Assembly (NCBI GenBank): GCA_965227695.1
Contig: OZ245760.1
Location: 62,001-126,000, forward strand
Source of the DNA: UBA1858 sp965227695
GTDB lineage: Bacteria; Pseudomonadota; Gammaproteobacteria; UBA4575
Reading direction: 5' to 3'
DNA: 64,000 nt
Made by a program: the position numbers and the translations under genes. Positions 25,908-35,359 of the stretch are shown here, in pieces; position 1 is the stretch's first letter; the number at the start of each line of letters is the position of its first letter. Below the pieces are notes generated by a model, which saw only the letters and a program-made list of their open reading frames with translations, searched no databases and was not told the DNA's origin.

Positions 25908-26666
25908 TCAGGCGGGATTTGTTTCATCAAAAAACCGATGTTCAAGTCCAAAATGGTCTGCCAGGTGAGCTGCCAGGGCCTGCACACCATAACGCTCGGT
26001 AGCATGATGCCCCGCCGCAATGAAGTGTAACCCGCATTCCCGGGCAATATGCGTCGTCTGTTCAGATATTTCGCCAGTCAGATAAACATCTGCCTGGCAG
26101 TCAACGGCATCGGTAATCAGATGCTGCGCGCCTCCTGTGCAAAAAGCGATACGCTGTACTTGTCCAGGTCCGCTATTCACAACGATGACGTTTCTGTCTA
26201 ACTGTTGCTCGCAGTAGTCGACAAACTCAACGATATCAACAGGTTGCGCCAGCATGCCCACATTACCAATGGGCATTTTACAGTGCTTTTGAAGCGGCTC
26301 CAGTTGTGTTATTCCCAGTATTTGAGCAATTTTAACATTATTTCCCACAACAGGATGTGCATCCAGCGGCAAGTGATACGCAAGCAGGCTCAGATCAGCC
26401 TGCAATAATTTCTGTATTCGCTGTTTTTTCATCCCTGCAATCATCGCCTGTTCATTTTTCCAGAAATATCCATGATGCACTAACAGGCACTGCGCACCCC
26501 ATTCTATGGCGCGTTCGATCACCGCCAGGCTGGCCGTCACGGCAGTAGCCAATTTCCCCACCTCAGATTGCCCTTCCACTTGCAACCCGTTTGGACAATA
26601 ATCCGCAAACTGATCTATTTGCAGATAGCTATTGGTATAGCTGACGATATCTTGCAATGCTGTCAT
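25908..26666 (-). CDS. Nif3-like dinuclear metal centre protein (YbgI family)
   Basis: A 252-residue toroidal-hexamer protein of the NIF3/YbgI family. Metal-site motifs are QCLLVHHGYFWK (about 60-71), AYHLPLDAHPVVGNN (about 95-109) and the C-terminal IAAGHHATERYGVQAL. Family members bind two metals; some act as GTP cyclohydrolase-like or repair factors, but the general function is unsettled. It is divergent from degS with a 89-nt gap, a common gammaproteobacterial neighbourhood. Confidence 0.93.
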   Translation of the reverse strand: MTALQDIVSYTNSYLQIDQFADYCPNGLQVEGQSEVGKLATAVTASLAVIERAIEWGAQCLLVHHGYFWKNEQAMIAGMKKQRIQKLLQADLSLLAYHLPLDAHPVVGNNVKIAQILGITQLEPLQKHCKMPIGNVGMLAQPVDIVEFVDYCEQQLDRNVIVVNSGPGQVQRIAFCTGGAQHLITDAVDCQADVYLTGEISEQTTHIARECGLHFIAAGHHATERYGVQALAAHLADHFGLEHRFFDETNPA

Positions 26667-26755
26667 GTTACTTGATCTATCTTAAGGTTAGACGTTTAAT
26701 CATAGCAGGGGGTTATGCTGACGTCAGGCCATGCGCGTGATACTGTAGCGAACCC

Positions 26756-27913
26756 ATGTCCCCACGAAAAATACTTTTATTCCTGGCACAATCTGCGACC
26801 GTTGGCATCATTGCCGCAGCCGCATTGATTTTCATCATGCCCAGCACATGGCTGCAGATCGACAACAAGGAAAAAGACAAAACAAAAACATCTGCCAGTG
26901 CCTTGCCTTCGGGGCCTTTTTCTTATGCTGATGCAGTATCAAAAGCCGCGCCCGCGGTTGTCAATATTTATACTAAAAAACTGGCAGCAGGCCCGCGTCG
27001 ATTAACTGCCACCAACCCCCAGCTCGAGCGCCTGCTCAAAAACATATACGGTGAACAGCTGGATCGCACCGTCACAAGTCTTGGCTCTGGAGTGATTGTG
27101 ACACCACAGGGCCATATCCTGACGAATAATCACGTGATTGAAAATGCAGAAGAAATAGAAGTTTTTTTGGACGATGGAAGACAATTGACTGCAGCCGTGG
27201 TTGGCGCAGACCCGGAGACTGATTTGGCCGTGCTGAAAATACAGGCTAACAACGTACCCAGTGTCAGCTTTCCGGCATCCACCTCGCAGGCAGTGGGAGA
27301 TGTGGTATTGGCGATTGGCAATCCTTTTGGCCTCGGCCAAACCGTTTCACAGGGAATCATCAGCGCAACAGGGCGAAACCAGCTGGGCATTAACGTTTTT
27401 GAAAATTATATCCAGACCGACGCCGCCATTAACCCGGGTAATTCAGGAGGGGCGCTGATCAATGCCAGGGGCGAATTGATTGGCATTAACACGATTACTT
27501 CATCAAAAAATGGCAATTCCGTCGGGATTGGCTTCGCAATTCCTATTGGACTTGCCCAACAAGTAATGTCTCACATGATTGAATATGGCCGCGTGCTTCG
27601 TGGCTGGATCGGTATTCGCGTGCAAAATATTTCACCCCAGTTATCAGAATCATTTGGCCTGTCTGATGTCGGAGGGGTACTGGTCTCCGGCATTGTTCGC
27701 GACGGGCCGGCTCACGCTGCCGGTCTGTATCCCGGAGACATCATCATTTCAATGAACAATCAAGCCATCAGTGAAGAAAAACAGGTATTATATGAAGTCA
27801 TCCGCGTGCATCCGCAACAACCCCTTTATATCAAAGGCATCCGTCAGGGAAACATCAGGGAATGGAAAGTGGAGGTTGGCCAACGCCCGATTTATGGCTC
27901 TTTAACCTATTGA
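26756..27913 (+). CDS. degS: inner-membrane serine endoprotease DegS/AlgW
   Basis: A 385-residue periplasmic protease anchored by one N-terminal helix (about 5-30). The catalytic triad lies in LTNNHVI (His), ADPETDLAVLK (Asp) and NPGNSGGALI (Ser, about residue 229), and one PDZ domain follows at about 285-375. A single PDZ and an anchor separate DegS/AlgW from DegP. It starts RseA cleavage in the sigma-E envelope stress response; rse genes are not in this window. Confidence 0.92.
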   Translation: MSPRKILLFLAQSATVGIIAAAALIFIMPSTWLQIDNKEKDKTKTSASALPSGPFSYADAVSKAAPAVVNIYTKKLAAGPRRLTATNPQLERLLKNIYGEQLDRTVTSLGSGVIVTPQGHILTNNHVIENAEEIEVFLDDGRQLTAAVVGADPETDLAVLKIQANNVPSVSFPASTSQAVGDVVLAIGNPFGLGQTVSQGIISATGRNQLGINVFENYIQTDAAINPGNSGGALINARGELIGINTITSSKNGNSVGIGFAIPIGLAQQVMSHMIEYGRVLRGWIGIRVQNISPQLSESFGLSDVGGVLVSGIVRDGPAHAAGLYPGDIIISMNNQAISEEKQVLYEVIRVHPQQPLYIKGIRQGNIREWKVEVGQRPIYGSLTY

Positions 27914-28052
27914 TTATCATAAATCATTACACTTGCCGAATATATTGTGAACAATATTTATCGATATTTGTCAGAACGAACTAATTTATCAATTTGATGC
28001 CCAATTTGAACCTTACCATATACTATTGGTTTTAATAGTCAGACCCTAATTT

Positions 28053-28589
28053 GTGAACATAAAGATACTAAACCTTGCAGTCATATTTTTAACCTGCACT
28101 CTGTTTTATACGCCTGTCAGCGCAGCCAAGCCACCAGCACGGGTGATTGCTGGCTGGGTTGAAAAGATTCAGTTAGAAAACCACCCTCATCATATCAAGG
28201 CCAAACTCGACACTGGCGCCAAAACCTCTTCTATCTACGCCACAGATATTGAAGCGTTTAAAAAAGATGGACAAAGATGGGTGAGATTCACTTTACACTT
28301 GACAGATAGCGAAGGTAAGACATTCGAGCACTTGATGGAGAAGCCTCGCTCACGAAAAGCAAATATAAAAAATCATGATGGTGATCATGATCAGCGTTAT
28401 GTTGTGGATCTGAATATTTGCTTTAATGGCAACTATTATACAACTGAATTTACACTTGCCGACCGAAGTGAATTTATTTATGGCATTTTGCTTGGAAGGA
28501 GATTTTTAAAGCTTACCGCACTGGTAGATGCGAACAAGACTTTCCTGACCACGCCGGCATGCAAGATCGATACAGCATTGCCCCAATAA
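28053..28589 (+). CDS. exported retropepsin-like protein (RimB / ATP-dependent zinc protease family)
   Basis: A 178-residue protein of the RimB/DUF785 family. A signal peptide (about 1-24) is followed by an aspartate-protease-like active site KLDTGAKTSSIYA (about 52-64) and the family end GILLGRRFLKLTALVDANKTFLT split over residues 148-171. Members sit beside RimK-type ligases. Start GTG 28053. Together with the 7TM inactive transglutaminase and the RimK-like ligase it forms a known three-gene module thought to act on peptides or amino-acid conjugates; the substrate is unknown. Confidence 0.85.
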   Translation: MNIKILNLAVIFLTCTLFYTPVSAAKPPARVIAGWVEKIQLENHPHHIKAKLDTGAKTSSIYATDIEAFKKDGQRWVRFTLHLTDSEGKTFEHLMEKPRSRKANIKNHDGDHDQRYVVDLNICFNGNYYTTEFTLADRSEFIYGILLGRRFLKLTALVDANKTFLTTPACKIDTALPQ

Positions 28590-28604
28590 ACCTTATTAAC
28601 ACTC

Positions 28605-30140
28605 ATGTACAAAGCGCCTGTGGTTTTTTGGTCCATCGTTTTTATCACGATTGGTCTTGCCATATTCTCCTACAAAAGCATTCAGCTGGGTTTTCCGTTG
28701 GCGGCAGACAGGCACACAGAAGCGTGGACCTTGCAAGCGTGTTTAAGCTTTGATGCTAACCAGCGTAATATCAAGGCAGCCCTGGATATACCGGATATCA
28801 CGCCTGGATATACGCAACTGGAAGAATATTTTATCTCAGGTAAATTTGGCCTCAACGTTAAGGACAACCAGGACAATAAAACTGCCAGCTGGGCCATAAG
28901 AAATGCCAGCGGACGGCAAACTTTATACTACAGAACAACTGTTACCCGATCCGGCTCAAATAAAACCTGGTCAACAATCCCCAGCTATCCTTCGGCTCCG
29001 GAGTTCAAAGAACCTTATGCCACTGCCGTGCGCAAAATTATCGAAGATGTACGCAGTCAGTCAGCCGACACCTATACTTTCACCTTTGAGTTAATTAATC
29101 AGCTTAAATCATCGGATGCCAGTGAAAATATTTCCCTGATACGCGGACTTGCAGAGTCTGACCAGGAAATTGCAGACCTTGTGATCAAACTGCTCTCTGT
29201 TGCCCACATCCCCACACGCAAAGCCTGGGTGATTGCATTAACTGATGGTACCAATGATGCTCAGCCAAGAGTGCTGGTGCAGGCTTTCAACGGTGATGAG
29301 TGGCTTACTTTTGATCCAAGAAGTGGCAATGAAGGAATCCCGTCAAATCATTTTGTATGGAAAGTTGGGGACTCGCCTTTTTATCAGCTCCAGAATGCCA
29401 GGAACCCAGAGTTACAGTTCTCGGTGACAAAATCGTATATTGAATTACTGGATGTGGCAAAACAAAATGCAAAGCAAAGTGGATCGATGCTTGGAGCTCT
29501 CACCCTTTCCGCGCTTCCCATACAGAGCCAGAATACTTATAGGTTATTATTAATGGTACCACTTGGAGCCTTGCTTGTAGTATTTATGCGAACTCTCATA
29601 GGAGTGCAGACATTTGGGACTTTTATGCCTATCTTAATTGCCGTGGCATTTCGTGAGACACAATTATTTTGGGGGATTATCCTTTTTACGGGTGTAGTAC
29701 TGATTGGCCTGTTATTACGTTTTTACCTGGAACATTTAAGACTTCTGCTGATACCCAGGCTTGCCGTTATTCTGGTGATTGTTGTAATTCTCATGCTAGC
29801 CATCAGCCTGATCACCAGCCACCTTGGCGTCGACAGACTGCTCTCAGTCTCTTTATTTCCGATGGTGATTTTAGCCATGACGATTGAGCGTATGTCTATC
29901 ACCTGGGAAGAGAGCGGCCCCCAGACTGCCTTTCTACAGGGATTTGGCAGTCTGGTGGTCGCCAGTTTTGGATATTTGCTGATGACCAGTGATCATTTGT
30001 CTTATTTAATGTTCGTGTTCCCCGAATTTCTATTAATAATACTGGGTGTTTGTCTGCTGATGGGAAGATACACAGGTTATCGTCTGACTGAGTTATTTCG
30101 TTTTCGAGCAATGACCACAGAAAGTTCACGCTCACCATGA
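28605..30140 (+). CDS. inactive transglutaminase-like domain fused to seven membrane helices
   Basis: A 511-residue inner-membrane protein. N-terminal anchor helix (about 8-27), a periplasmic region with an inactive transglutaminase-like domain at about 150-265 (VLVQAFNGDEWLTFDP keeps the fold, but the nucleophilic Cys and His are missing), then about seven helices at 305-490. This is the architecture named inactive transglutaminase fused to 7TM helices. It overlaps the RimK-like ligase gene by 4 nt. Confidence 0.88.
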   Translation: MYKAPVVFWSIVFITIGLAIFSYKSIQLGFPLAADRHTEAWTLQACLSFDANQRNIKAALDIPDITPGYTQLEEYFISGKFGLNVKDNQDNKTASWAIRNASGRQTLYYRTTVTRSGSNKTWSTIPSYPSAPEFKEPYATAVRKIIEDVRSQSADTYTFTFELINQLKSSDASENISLIRGLAESDQEIADLVIKLLSVAHIPTRKAWVIALTDGTNDAQPRVLVQAFNGDEWLTFDPRSGNEGIPSNHFVWKVGDSPFYQLQNARNPELQFSVTKSYIELLDVAKQNAKQSGSMLGALTLSALPIQSQNTYRLLLMVPLGALLVVFMRTLIGVQTFGTFMPILIAVAFRETQLFWGIILFTGVVLIGLLLRFYLEHLRLLLIPRLAVILVIVVILMLAISLITSHLGVDRLLSVSLFPMVILAMTIERMSITWEESGPQTAFLQGFGSLVVASFGYLLMTSDHLSYLMFVFPEFLLIILGVCLLMGRYTGYRLTELFRFRAMTTESSRSP

Positions 30141-31093
30141 TCAGATTCGCGACCCCAAGCACTTTGCGTAAATTCGGCATACTCGGTATCAATCAGCGTA
30201 ACAGCGATTATGTGATGCGTTACAATCCCCGCCACTTATACCCGCTCGTGGATGACAAGCTCACTACAAAAAAACTTGCCTTGGATGCTGGCATTGAAGT
30301 ACCGCCATTGTATTCCATCATCACAATAAACCATCAAATCAATTCACTTGAAACTCTTCTGGCAGAACATGAAGAGGTAGTCATCAAACCTGCCAATGGC
30401 AGCGGGGGCAACGGAATCCTGGTTCTGGACGGAAAGGTAGGAAAATTATATAAAACGGCAGGCGGCAACTTAATTAGCCTGAGTTCAGCGAAACATTATG
30501 TATCCAATATTTTATCAGGCATGTATAGCCTGGGAGGACACTCTGACAAAGCCTTTTTAGAGTACCGCGTCAAACCTGATCCTGTGTTTGACTCCATTAG
30601 TTTTAAAGGCGTCCCTGATATTCGCATTATCGTCTTCAAAGGAATTCCGGTGACCGCGATGATCCGTTTACCAACAAGTAAATCTGACGGCAAAGCCAAT
30701 TTGCACCAGGGCGCGATTGGTGTCGGCATCAGTCTGGCAACCGGCAAAACCACCTATGCAGTTAATGGCAACCAAATGACAACAACCCATCCCGATACCG
30801 GACACCTTATTCACGGTCTGGAAATTCCCCAGTGGGACAAAATTCTTGGAATCGCCATCAAATGTGCAGACACGGTGGGGCTTGGGTATCTGGGAGTCGA
30901 TATGGTTCTTGATCATGAACTTGGACCTCTCATGCTGGAACTAAATGCACGACCCGGATTAAATGTTCAGCTCGCAAACCAACAGGGTCTGAAGAAAATT
31001 CTGAAGAAAATTGAAAACGTCGGCCAGTTGCCCGCAGACATAAACCAGCGAATTTCTCTATCCAAATCACTGGCACTGACTGACTTTCAATAA
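30137..31093 (+). CDS. RimK-related alpha-L-glutamate ligase-like ATP-grasp enzyme
   Basis: A 318-residue ATP-grasp ligase. VVIKPANGSGGNGILVL (about 82-98) is the ATP-binding beta-hairpin, and the magnesium-binding end is LMLELNARPGLNVQLAN (about 265-281). N-terminal GILGINQRNSDYVMRYNPR is characteristic of the RimK-related E-ligase group. It probably forms an amide bond using Glu or a similar amino acid; the acceptor is unknown. Last gene of the three-gene module. Confidence 0.9.
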   Translation: MIRFATPSTLRKFGILGINQRNSDYVMRYNPRHLYPLVDDKLTTKKLALDAGIEVPPLYSIITINHQINSLETLLAEHEEVVIKPANGSGGNGILVLDGKVGKLYKTAGGNLISLSSAKHYVSNILSGMYSLGGHSDKAFLEYRVKPDPVFDSISFKGVPDIRIIVFKGIPVTAMIRLPTSKSDGKANLHQGAIGVGISLATGKTTYAVNGNQMTTTHPDTGHLIHGLEIPQWDKILGIAIKCADTVGLGYLGVDMVLDHELGPLMLELNARPGLNVQLANQQGLKKILKKIENVGQLPADINQRISLSKSLALTDFQ

Positions 31094-31219
31094 TAAAGCT
31101 TTGGATTGACGCTAAAGTCTGCGATATATGAAAGATCAGGTCGCAGTCATACCATGTAGCAATTCAACAATGCGTCCGCATTTGACAAAATCGATAAATT
31201 GTTGCGAAGTTATGAAAGA

Positions 31220-31252
31220 CCTCGGCAACAATCATTCATTGTTCCGCCAAGG
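31220..31252 (-). terminator. possible terminator at the end of hisC
   Basis: On the minus strand an imperfect stem CCTTGGCGGAACAA / TTGTTGCCGAGG with a 7-nt loop starts inside the last hisC codons and is followed by TCTTTCAT. The T-run is poor, so it may be only a weak or Rho-assisted end of the mla-murA-his unit. Confidence 0.4.
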
Positions 31253-32315
31253 CTTTAGTTAACGCACTGCAAAAGATTTTATTTTCTTCTTTCGAGCCTA
31301 CCGTGACACGCAGGCACTGATCAAGACCAGGCTGCCGGCTCAGGTTTTTAATCAAAACTTTTTGCTTTAATAATTTTTCAAACACGTCGTCTGCAGACTG
31401 CTCAAGCAGTCGGAAAAGAATAAAATTCGCCTCGCTGGGAAATGGTTGAATACCCTTGATGGCCGACATCTGCCCAAATAGCGAGCCGCGCATTGATCTG
31501 ATGGTGTCAGCCTGTTCTGAAAATACAGAATAGTGATCAAGCGCAAACTCAACCGTCAGCTGTGTTAGCTGGTTAATATTATAAGGTAAGCGTATTTTAT
31601 TTAATTCGGCGATCAATTCTTCATTACCTGCCAGCCAGCCAAACCTCACCGCCGCCAGACCAATTTTAGATGCAGTTCTTAACAACAGCATATTATTATG
31701 ATCAGCCATATCCTCAACAAAACTGTCAGCAGCAAAAGGTCCATAGGCTTCATCTATCACTACCAGACCTTGACTCTTTTCAACAATATTGAGCACATCC
31801 CGGCGCTGCCATAAATTACCCGTTGGATTATTGGGATAAGCAATAAATATTAGGGCCGGATCATGCCGCTCTATCGCCTCTGACATAGACTGCATATCCA
31901 GCTGGTAATCCTCGGTTAACGGTACTATGTGACAGTCCACGCCAACTATGCGTGCGATCATTTGGTACATTGAAAAACTCGGGCTGACAGTCATTATCGA
32001 TGCACCAGGCCTGGCTACTGCGAGGACCAGCAGCTGTATCAGTTCATCGGATCCATTCCCCAGCAAAATACTAGTAGCACCTTCCGGACCAAATTGCTTT
32101 TTTAGTTTTTTCTTAAGTACGTCCGGATCCGGAGCAGGATAACGATTGATTTGTGCACGACTTATGTGTTCGAGCCACTGATCTCTCATACTCACAGGCC
32201 AGTTGAAAGGGTTTTCCATAGCATCCAGCTTGATCATGCCGGAAGCGTCTGGCACTTCATATGTCTGCAGTGCGAAAATCTCTGAACGCAGGCGAGCAAT
32301 AATTTGCTTGGTCAT
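31236..32315 (-). CDS. hisC: histidinol-phosphate aminotransferase
   Basis: A 359-residue PLP enzyme that transaminates imidazole-acetol phosphate in histidine synthesis. Motifs: YPNNPTGNLW (about 152-161), VVIDEAYGPFA (about 182-192) and the PLP lysine in RTASKIGLAAVRFGWLAG (about 210-227). It overlaps hisD by 4 nt (ATGA). Length is normal. Confidence 0.96.
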   Translation of the reverse strand: MTKQIIARLRSEIFALQTYEVPDASGMIKLDAMENPFNWPVSMRDQWLEHISRAQINRYPAPDPDVLKKKLKKQFGPEGATSILLGNGSDELIQLLVLAVARPGASIMTVSPSFSMYQMIARIVGVDCHIVPLTEDYQLDMQSMSEAIERHDPALIFIAYPNNPTGNLWQRRDVLNIVEKSQGLVVIDEAYGPFAADSFVEDMADHNNMLLLRTASKIGLAAVRFGWLAGNEELIAELNKIRLPYNINQLTQLTVEFALDHYSVFSEQADTIRSMRGSLFGQMSAIKGIQPFPSEANFILFRLLEQSADDVFEKLLKQKVLIKNLSRQPGLDQCLRVTVGSKEENKIFCSALTKALAEQ

Positions 32316-33622
32316 TTTTTTACAGAACGATTGCGCAGTTCTGCCGAGCGGGCATGCGCAGTAAGACCTTCACTATGTGCCAACTGGCTTGCGACGTTAC
32401 TTAATGCCGCTGCGCCTTCATGACTGCAATTTAATATGGTCATGCGTTTCTGGAAATCATACACGCCAAGCGGTGAAGAAAATCTTGCCGTTGCATTGGT
32501 TGGTAATACATGATTTGGTCCCGCGCAATAATCGCCAAAGACTTCCGGTGTATGGTGCCCCATGAATACCGCGCCCGCATGCGCAATATGTTTCAGCAAA
32601 GTATGCGGGTCTTCCACTGCCAGCTCTAAATGCTCCGGGGCCACACCATTACTGATTACTGCAGCCTGCTCCAGGCTCTCAACTTCAATAAAGCAGCCAT
32701 ATGAGTTCACTGCTTGCCTGATAATGTCTGCGCGCTCCAGTGTAGGCAGTAAACGATTCATTGACATTTCTACCTCATTTAATATGTCGGCTGAGGTTGA
32801 AATTAATGTCGTGCGTGCTAACACATCGTGCTCTGCCTGTGAGAACAGATCCATCGCCAACCAGTCCGGGTTGGCCGACTCATCACAAATCACCAGCACC
32901 TCCGAAGGTCCGGCAATCATATCAATTCCGACTTTTCCAAATACCATGCGTTTTGCAGTGGCGACATAGATATTCCCTGGCCCCACTATCTTATCTACCG
33001 CAGGGATTGTCTGGGTGCCATAAGCCAGCGCTGCAACAGCCTGTGCACCGCCAATTGTAAACATTCGATCGACCCCTGCGATGGCAGCCGCAGCAAGCAC
33101 CATTGGCTGAATAGCGCCATCAGGTGCCGGTGCCACCATAATAATTTCGGATACACCCGCCACCTTTGCCGGCACTGCATTCATCAGTACCGAGGACGGG
33201 TAAGCGGCTGTTCCGCCTGGCACATAGATACCAACACGCTCAAGGGCTGTTACCCGCTGCCCTAACAGGGACCCATATTCATCTTCGTATTCCCATGACT
33301 GCAAGCGCTGATGCTCAGCATAATCCCTGACACGTCGATGAGCCTGCTCGAGTGCAGCACGCCGGTCCGGATCTAGACTGTCCAGAGCTTGCTGTAATCC
33401 AGTGGAATTAATTTCCAATTCGCGGGCATGTTTGACCGCGATGCGGTCATACTGTTTGGTAAGTTTAACGAGCGCGGCATCACCCTGTTCGCGCACCTGC
33501 TCAAGTATCTCACTTACCTTATCAGTCACATCTGACTGGTGCTCGCTGTGCGTCCCTAAAAAACGGGTGAAATCATTTTTAAAATTCTCATGTCGGGCAT
33601 CAAAACGTTGTATTGAAAGCAT
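32312..33622 (-). CDS. hisD: histidinol dehydrogenase
   Basis: A 436-residue zinc enzyme doing the last two oxidations of histidine synthesis. PGGTAAYPSSVLMNAVPAKVA, KIVGPGNIYVATAK, DMIAGPSEVLVI and the zinc/active-site region AGAVFMGHHTPEVFGDY are all present. I start at ATG 33622 (MLSIQRFDA), 8 nt after the aroG stop. A longer frame would run back through the end of aroG and has no family match. Confidence 0.96.
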   Translation of the reverse strand: MLSIQRFDARHENFKNDFTRFLGTHSEHQSDVTDKVSEILEQVREQGDAALVKLTKQYDRIAVKHARELEINSTGLQQALDSLDPDRRAALEQAHRRVRDYAEHQRLQSWEYEDEYGSLLGQRVTALERVGIYVPGGTAAYPSSVLMNAVPAKVAGVSEIIMVAPAPDGAIQPMVLAAAAIAGVDRMFTIGGAQAVAALAYGTQTIPAVDKIVGPGNIYVATAKRMVFGKVGIDMIAGPSEVLVICDESANPDWLAMDLFSQAEHDVLARTTLISTSADILNEVEMSMNRLLPTLERADIIRQAVNSYGCFIEVESLEQAAVISNGVAPEHLELAVEDPHTLLKHIAHAGAVFMGHHTPEVFGDYCAGPNHVLPTNATARFSSPLGVYDFQKRMTILNCSHEGAAALSNVASQLAHSEGLTAHARSAELRNRSVKK

Positions 33623-33630
33623 CACAGTTT

Positions 33631-34692
33631 TTACTTTACCAATTGACGACGAGCCTGAACCGCCCCGGCAAATTGTTTTAGCAGAACTACCGTACTTTCC
33701 CAATCGATGCATGCATCAGTCACACTCTGTCCATACGTTTCAGCTTTACCATCGACCACATTCTGGCGACCTGCCACGATATTACTTTCAACCATTACCC
33801 CAAAGATTCTTTTTTCGCCTGCAGAAAGCTGATTACATATATCAGCACCGACCTCGAGTTGCTTTTCGTGCTGTTTTAAGCTGTTTGCATGACTGCAATC
33901 CACCATCACGCGTGGTTCAAGGTTGGCTTTCTGCAGACTCTCACATGCGGCCTTGATACTCGCGGAGTCATAGTTAGTATTCTGGCCTCCACGCAGAATC
34001 ACATGACAGTCAGGATTGCCGGCAGTGGAAAAGATTGCCGATTTTCCTTCTTTTGTGACAGATAAGAAATGATGTGGGCGTGTCGCTGACCCAATGGCAT
34101 CAACAGCGACCTGCAGACCTCCGTCCGTCGCATTTTTGAATCCAACAGGGCAAGATAGTCCTGAAGACAATTCCCGGTGCACCTGGCTTTCTGTCGTTCG
34201 CGCCCCAATCGCACCCCAGCTAACAAGATCTGCGACATATTGAGGGCTGATCAAGTCGAGATATTCGGTCCCTGCCGGCATACCCATTGTATTCAAGTCA
34301 AGCAATAGTTCGCGAGCCAGTCTTAGGCCTTTATTTATTTCAAAGCTGTTATCCAGGTTTGGGTCGTTGATAAGACCTTTCCAGCCCACTGTTGTGCGAG
34401 GTTTTTCAAAGTACACACGCATCACGATGAGCAGATCATCCGATAGCTCGTTCCTGAGTGATAACAGACGGTTGGCATAATCACGTGCCGCAATCGGATC
34501 ATGTATAGAACATGGACCGACGACTACGAGGAGACGGTCATCTTCACCATGTAAAACTTTTTGTATTTGTTCCCTGGCCTGAAATACACAACGAGACGAC
34601 GCTTCTGTGACAGGAAATTCAGTAAGCACCTGCGTGGGCGGGCTTACTTCTTTCATTTCTACAATTCGTAAATCATCAGTTTGGTATTTCAT
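33631..34692 (-). CDS. aroG: 3-deoxy-7-phosphoheptulonate (DAHP) synthase, class I
   Basis: A 353-residue enzyme joining PEP and erythrose-4-phosphate, the first step of aromatic amino-acid synthesis. Motifs VVGPCSIHD, VYFEKPRTTVGWKGLINDP, GARTTESQVHRELSSGLS, GFKNATDGG and VDCSHANSLK match the AroF/G/H family. AroG versus AroF (which effector) is not certain from sequence. Its place between hisG and hisD, 14 nt from hisG and 8 nt from hisD, is unusual and means histidine and aromatic biosynthesis genes are transcribed together. Confidence 0.95.
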   Translation of the reverse strand: MKYQTDDLRIVEMKEVSPPTQVLTEFPVTEASSRCVFQAREQIQKVLHGEDDRLLVVVGPCSIHDPIAARDYANRLLSLRNELSDDLLIVMRVYFEKPRTTVGWKGLINDPNLDNSFEINKGLRLARELLLDLNTMGMPAGTEYLDLISPQYVADLVSWGAIGARTTESQVHRELSSGLSCPVGFKNATDGGLQVAVDAIGSATRPHHFLSVTKEGKSAIFSTAGNPDCHVILRGGQNTNYDSASIKAACESLQKANLEPRVMVDCSHANSLKQHEKQLEVGADICNQLSAGEKRIFGVMVESNIVAGRQNVVDGKAETYGQSVTDACIDWESTVVLLKQFAGAVQARRQLVK

Positions 34693-34706
34693 CTTTATAA
34701 TATTTC

Positions 34707-35345
34707 CTAGTTTACTTTTGTGATTGCATCCTGGAACTGCTCAATCACACCTTGCAGTGTTTCAAATCTGACTTTTAGCGAAGCTTTGTTTGCAACCAGA
34801 CGGGAACTAACATCCGCTATATGCTCGAGAGGCTGCAGACCATTTGCGCGTAACGTACTACCAGTATCAACCAAATCAACAATCAGGTCGGCCAGACCTG
34901 TCATTGGTGCCAGCTCCATGGAACCATACAGCTTGATAATTTCAACCTGTTTACCTTGCTGGGCAAAATGCTGTTTGGCAGAACGCACGTATTTTGTCGC
35001 GATTTTCAATCGAGTACCAGTATTTGAAAATTCAGACTTGCCGGCGACCATCAGCCTGCACTTGCAGATACCCAGATCCAGGAGTTCATAGATCCCTTCG
35101 CCCCGGGATTCCATTAGAATGTCCTTGCCAGCAATACCCAGATCGGCCGCGCCATATTGAACATAGGTCGGGACATCGGTGGCCCGAATAACGACAACGC
35201 GCACCAGCGGATTCTCGGTATCGATTAAAAGCTTTCTTGTTTTATCCAGATCTTCCAGCGGGGCCATACCCATTCGTTCCAGCAATGGTATGGTGTCTTT
35301 AAGTATACGCCCCTTGGATATGGCTAAGGTAATTTTAGTATCCAT
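34707..35345 (-). CDS. hisG: ATP phosphoribosyltransferase catalytic subunit, short form
   Basis: A 212-residue HisG catalysing the first committed step of histidine synthesis (ATP + PRPP). AISKGRILKDTIPLLERMG, ADLGIAGKDILME, KIATKYVRSAK and the PRPP loop LADLIVDLVDTGSTLRANGL are present. It lacks the C-terminal regulatory domain of long HisG (about 290-300 residues), so activity should require HisZ, which is not in this window. 14 nt after murA. Confidence 0.97.
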   Translation of the reverse strand: MDTKITLAISKGRILKDTIPLLERMGMAPLEDLDKTRKLLIDTENPLVRVVVIRATDVPTYVQYGAADLGIAGKDILMESRGEGIYELLDLGICKCRLMVAGKSEFSNTGTRLKIATKYVRSAKQHFAQQGKQVEIIKLYGSMELAPMTGLADLIVDLVDTGSTLRANGLQPLEHIADVSSRLVANKASLKVRFETLQGVIEQFQDAITKVN

Positions 35346-35359
35346 ACTTATTAATAAAA

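Noticed and set aside
33623..33712. 30-residue N-terminal extension of hisD
   Set aside because: Lies within the 3' end of aroG and does not match the HisD family start.
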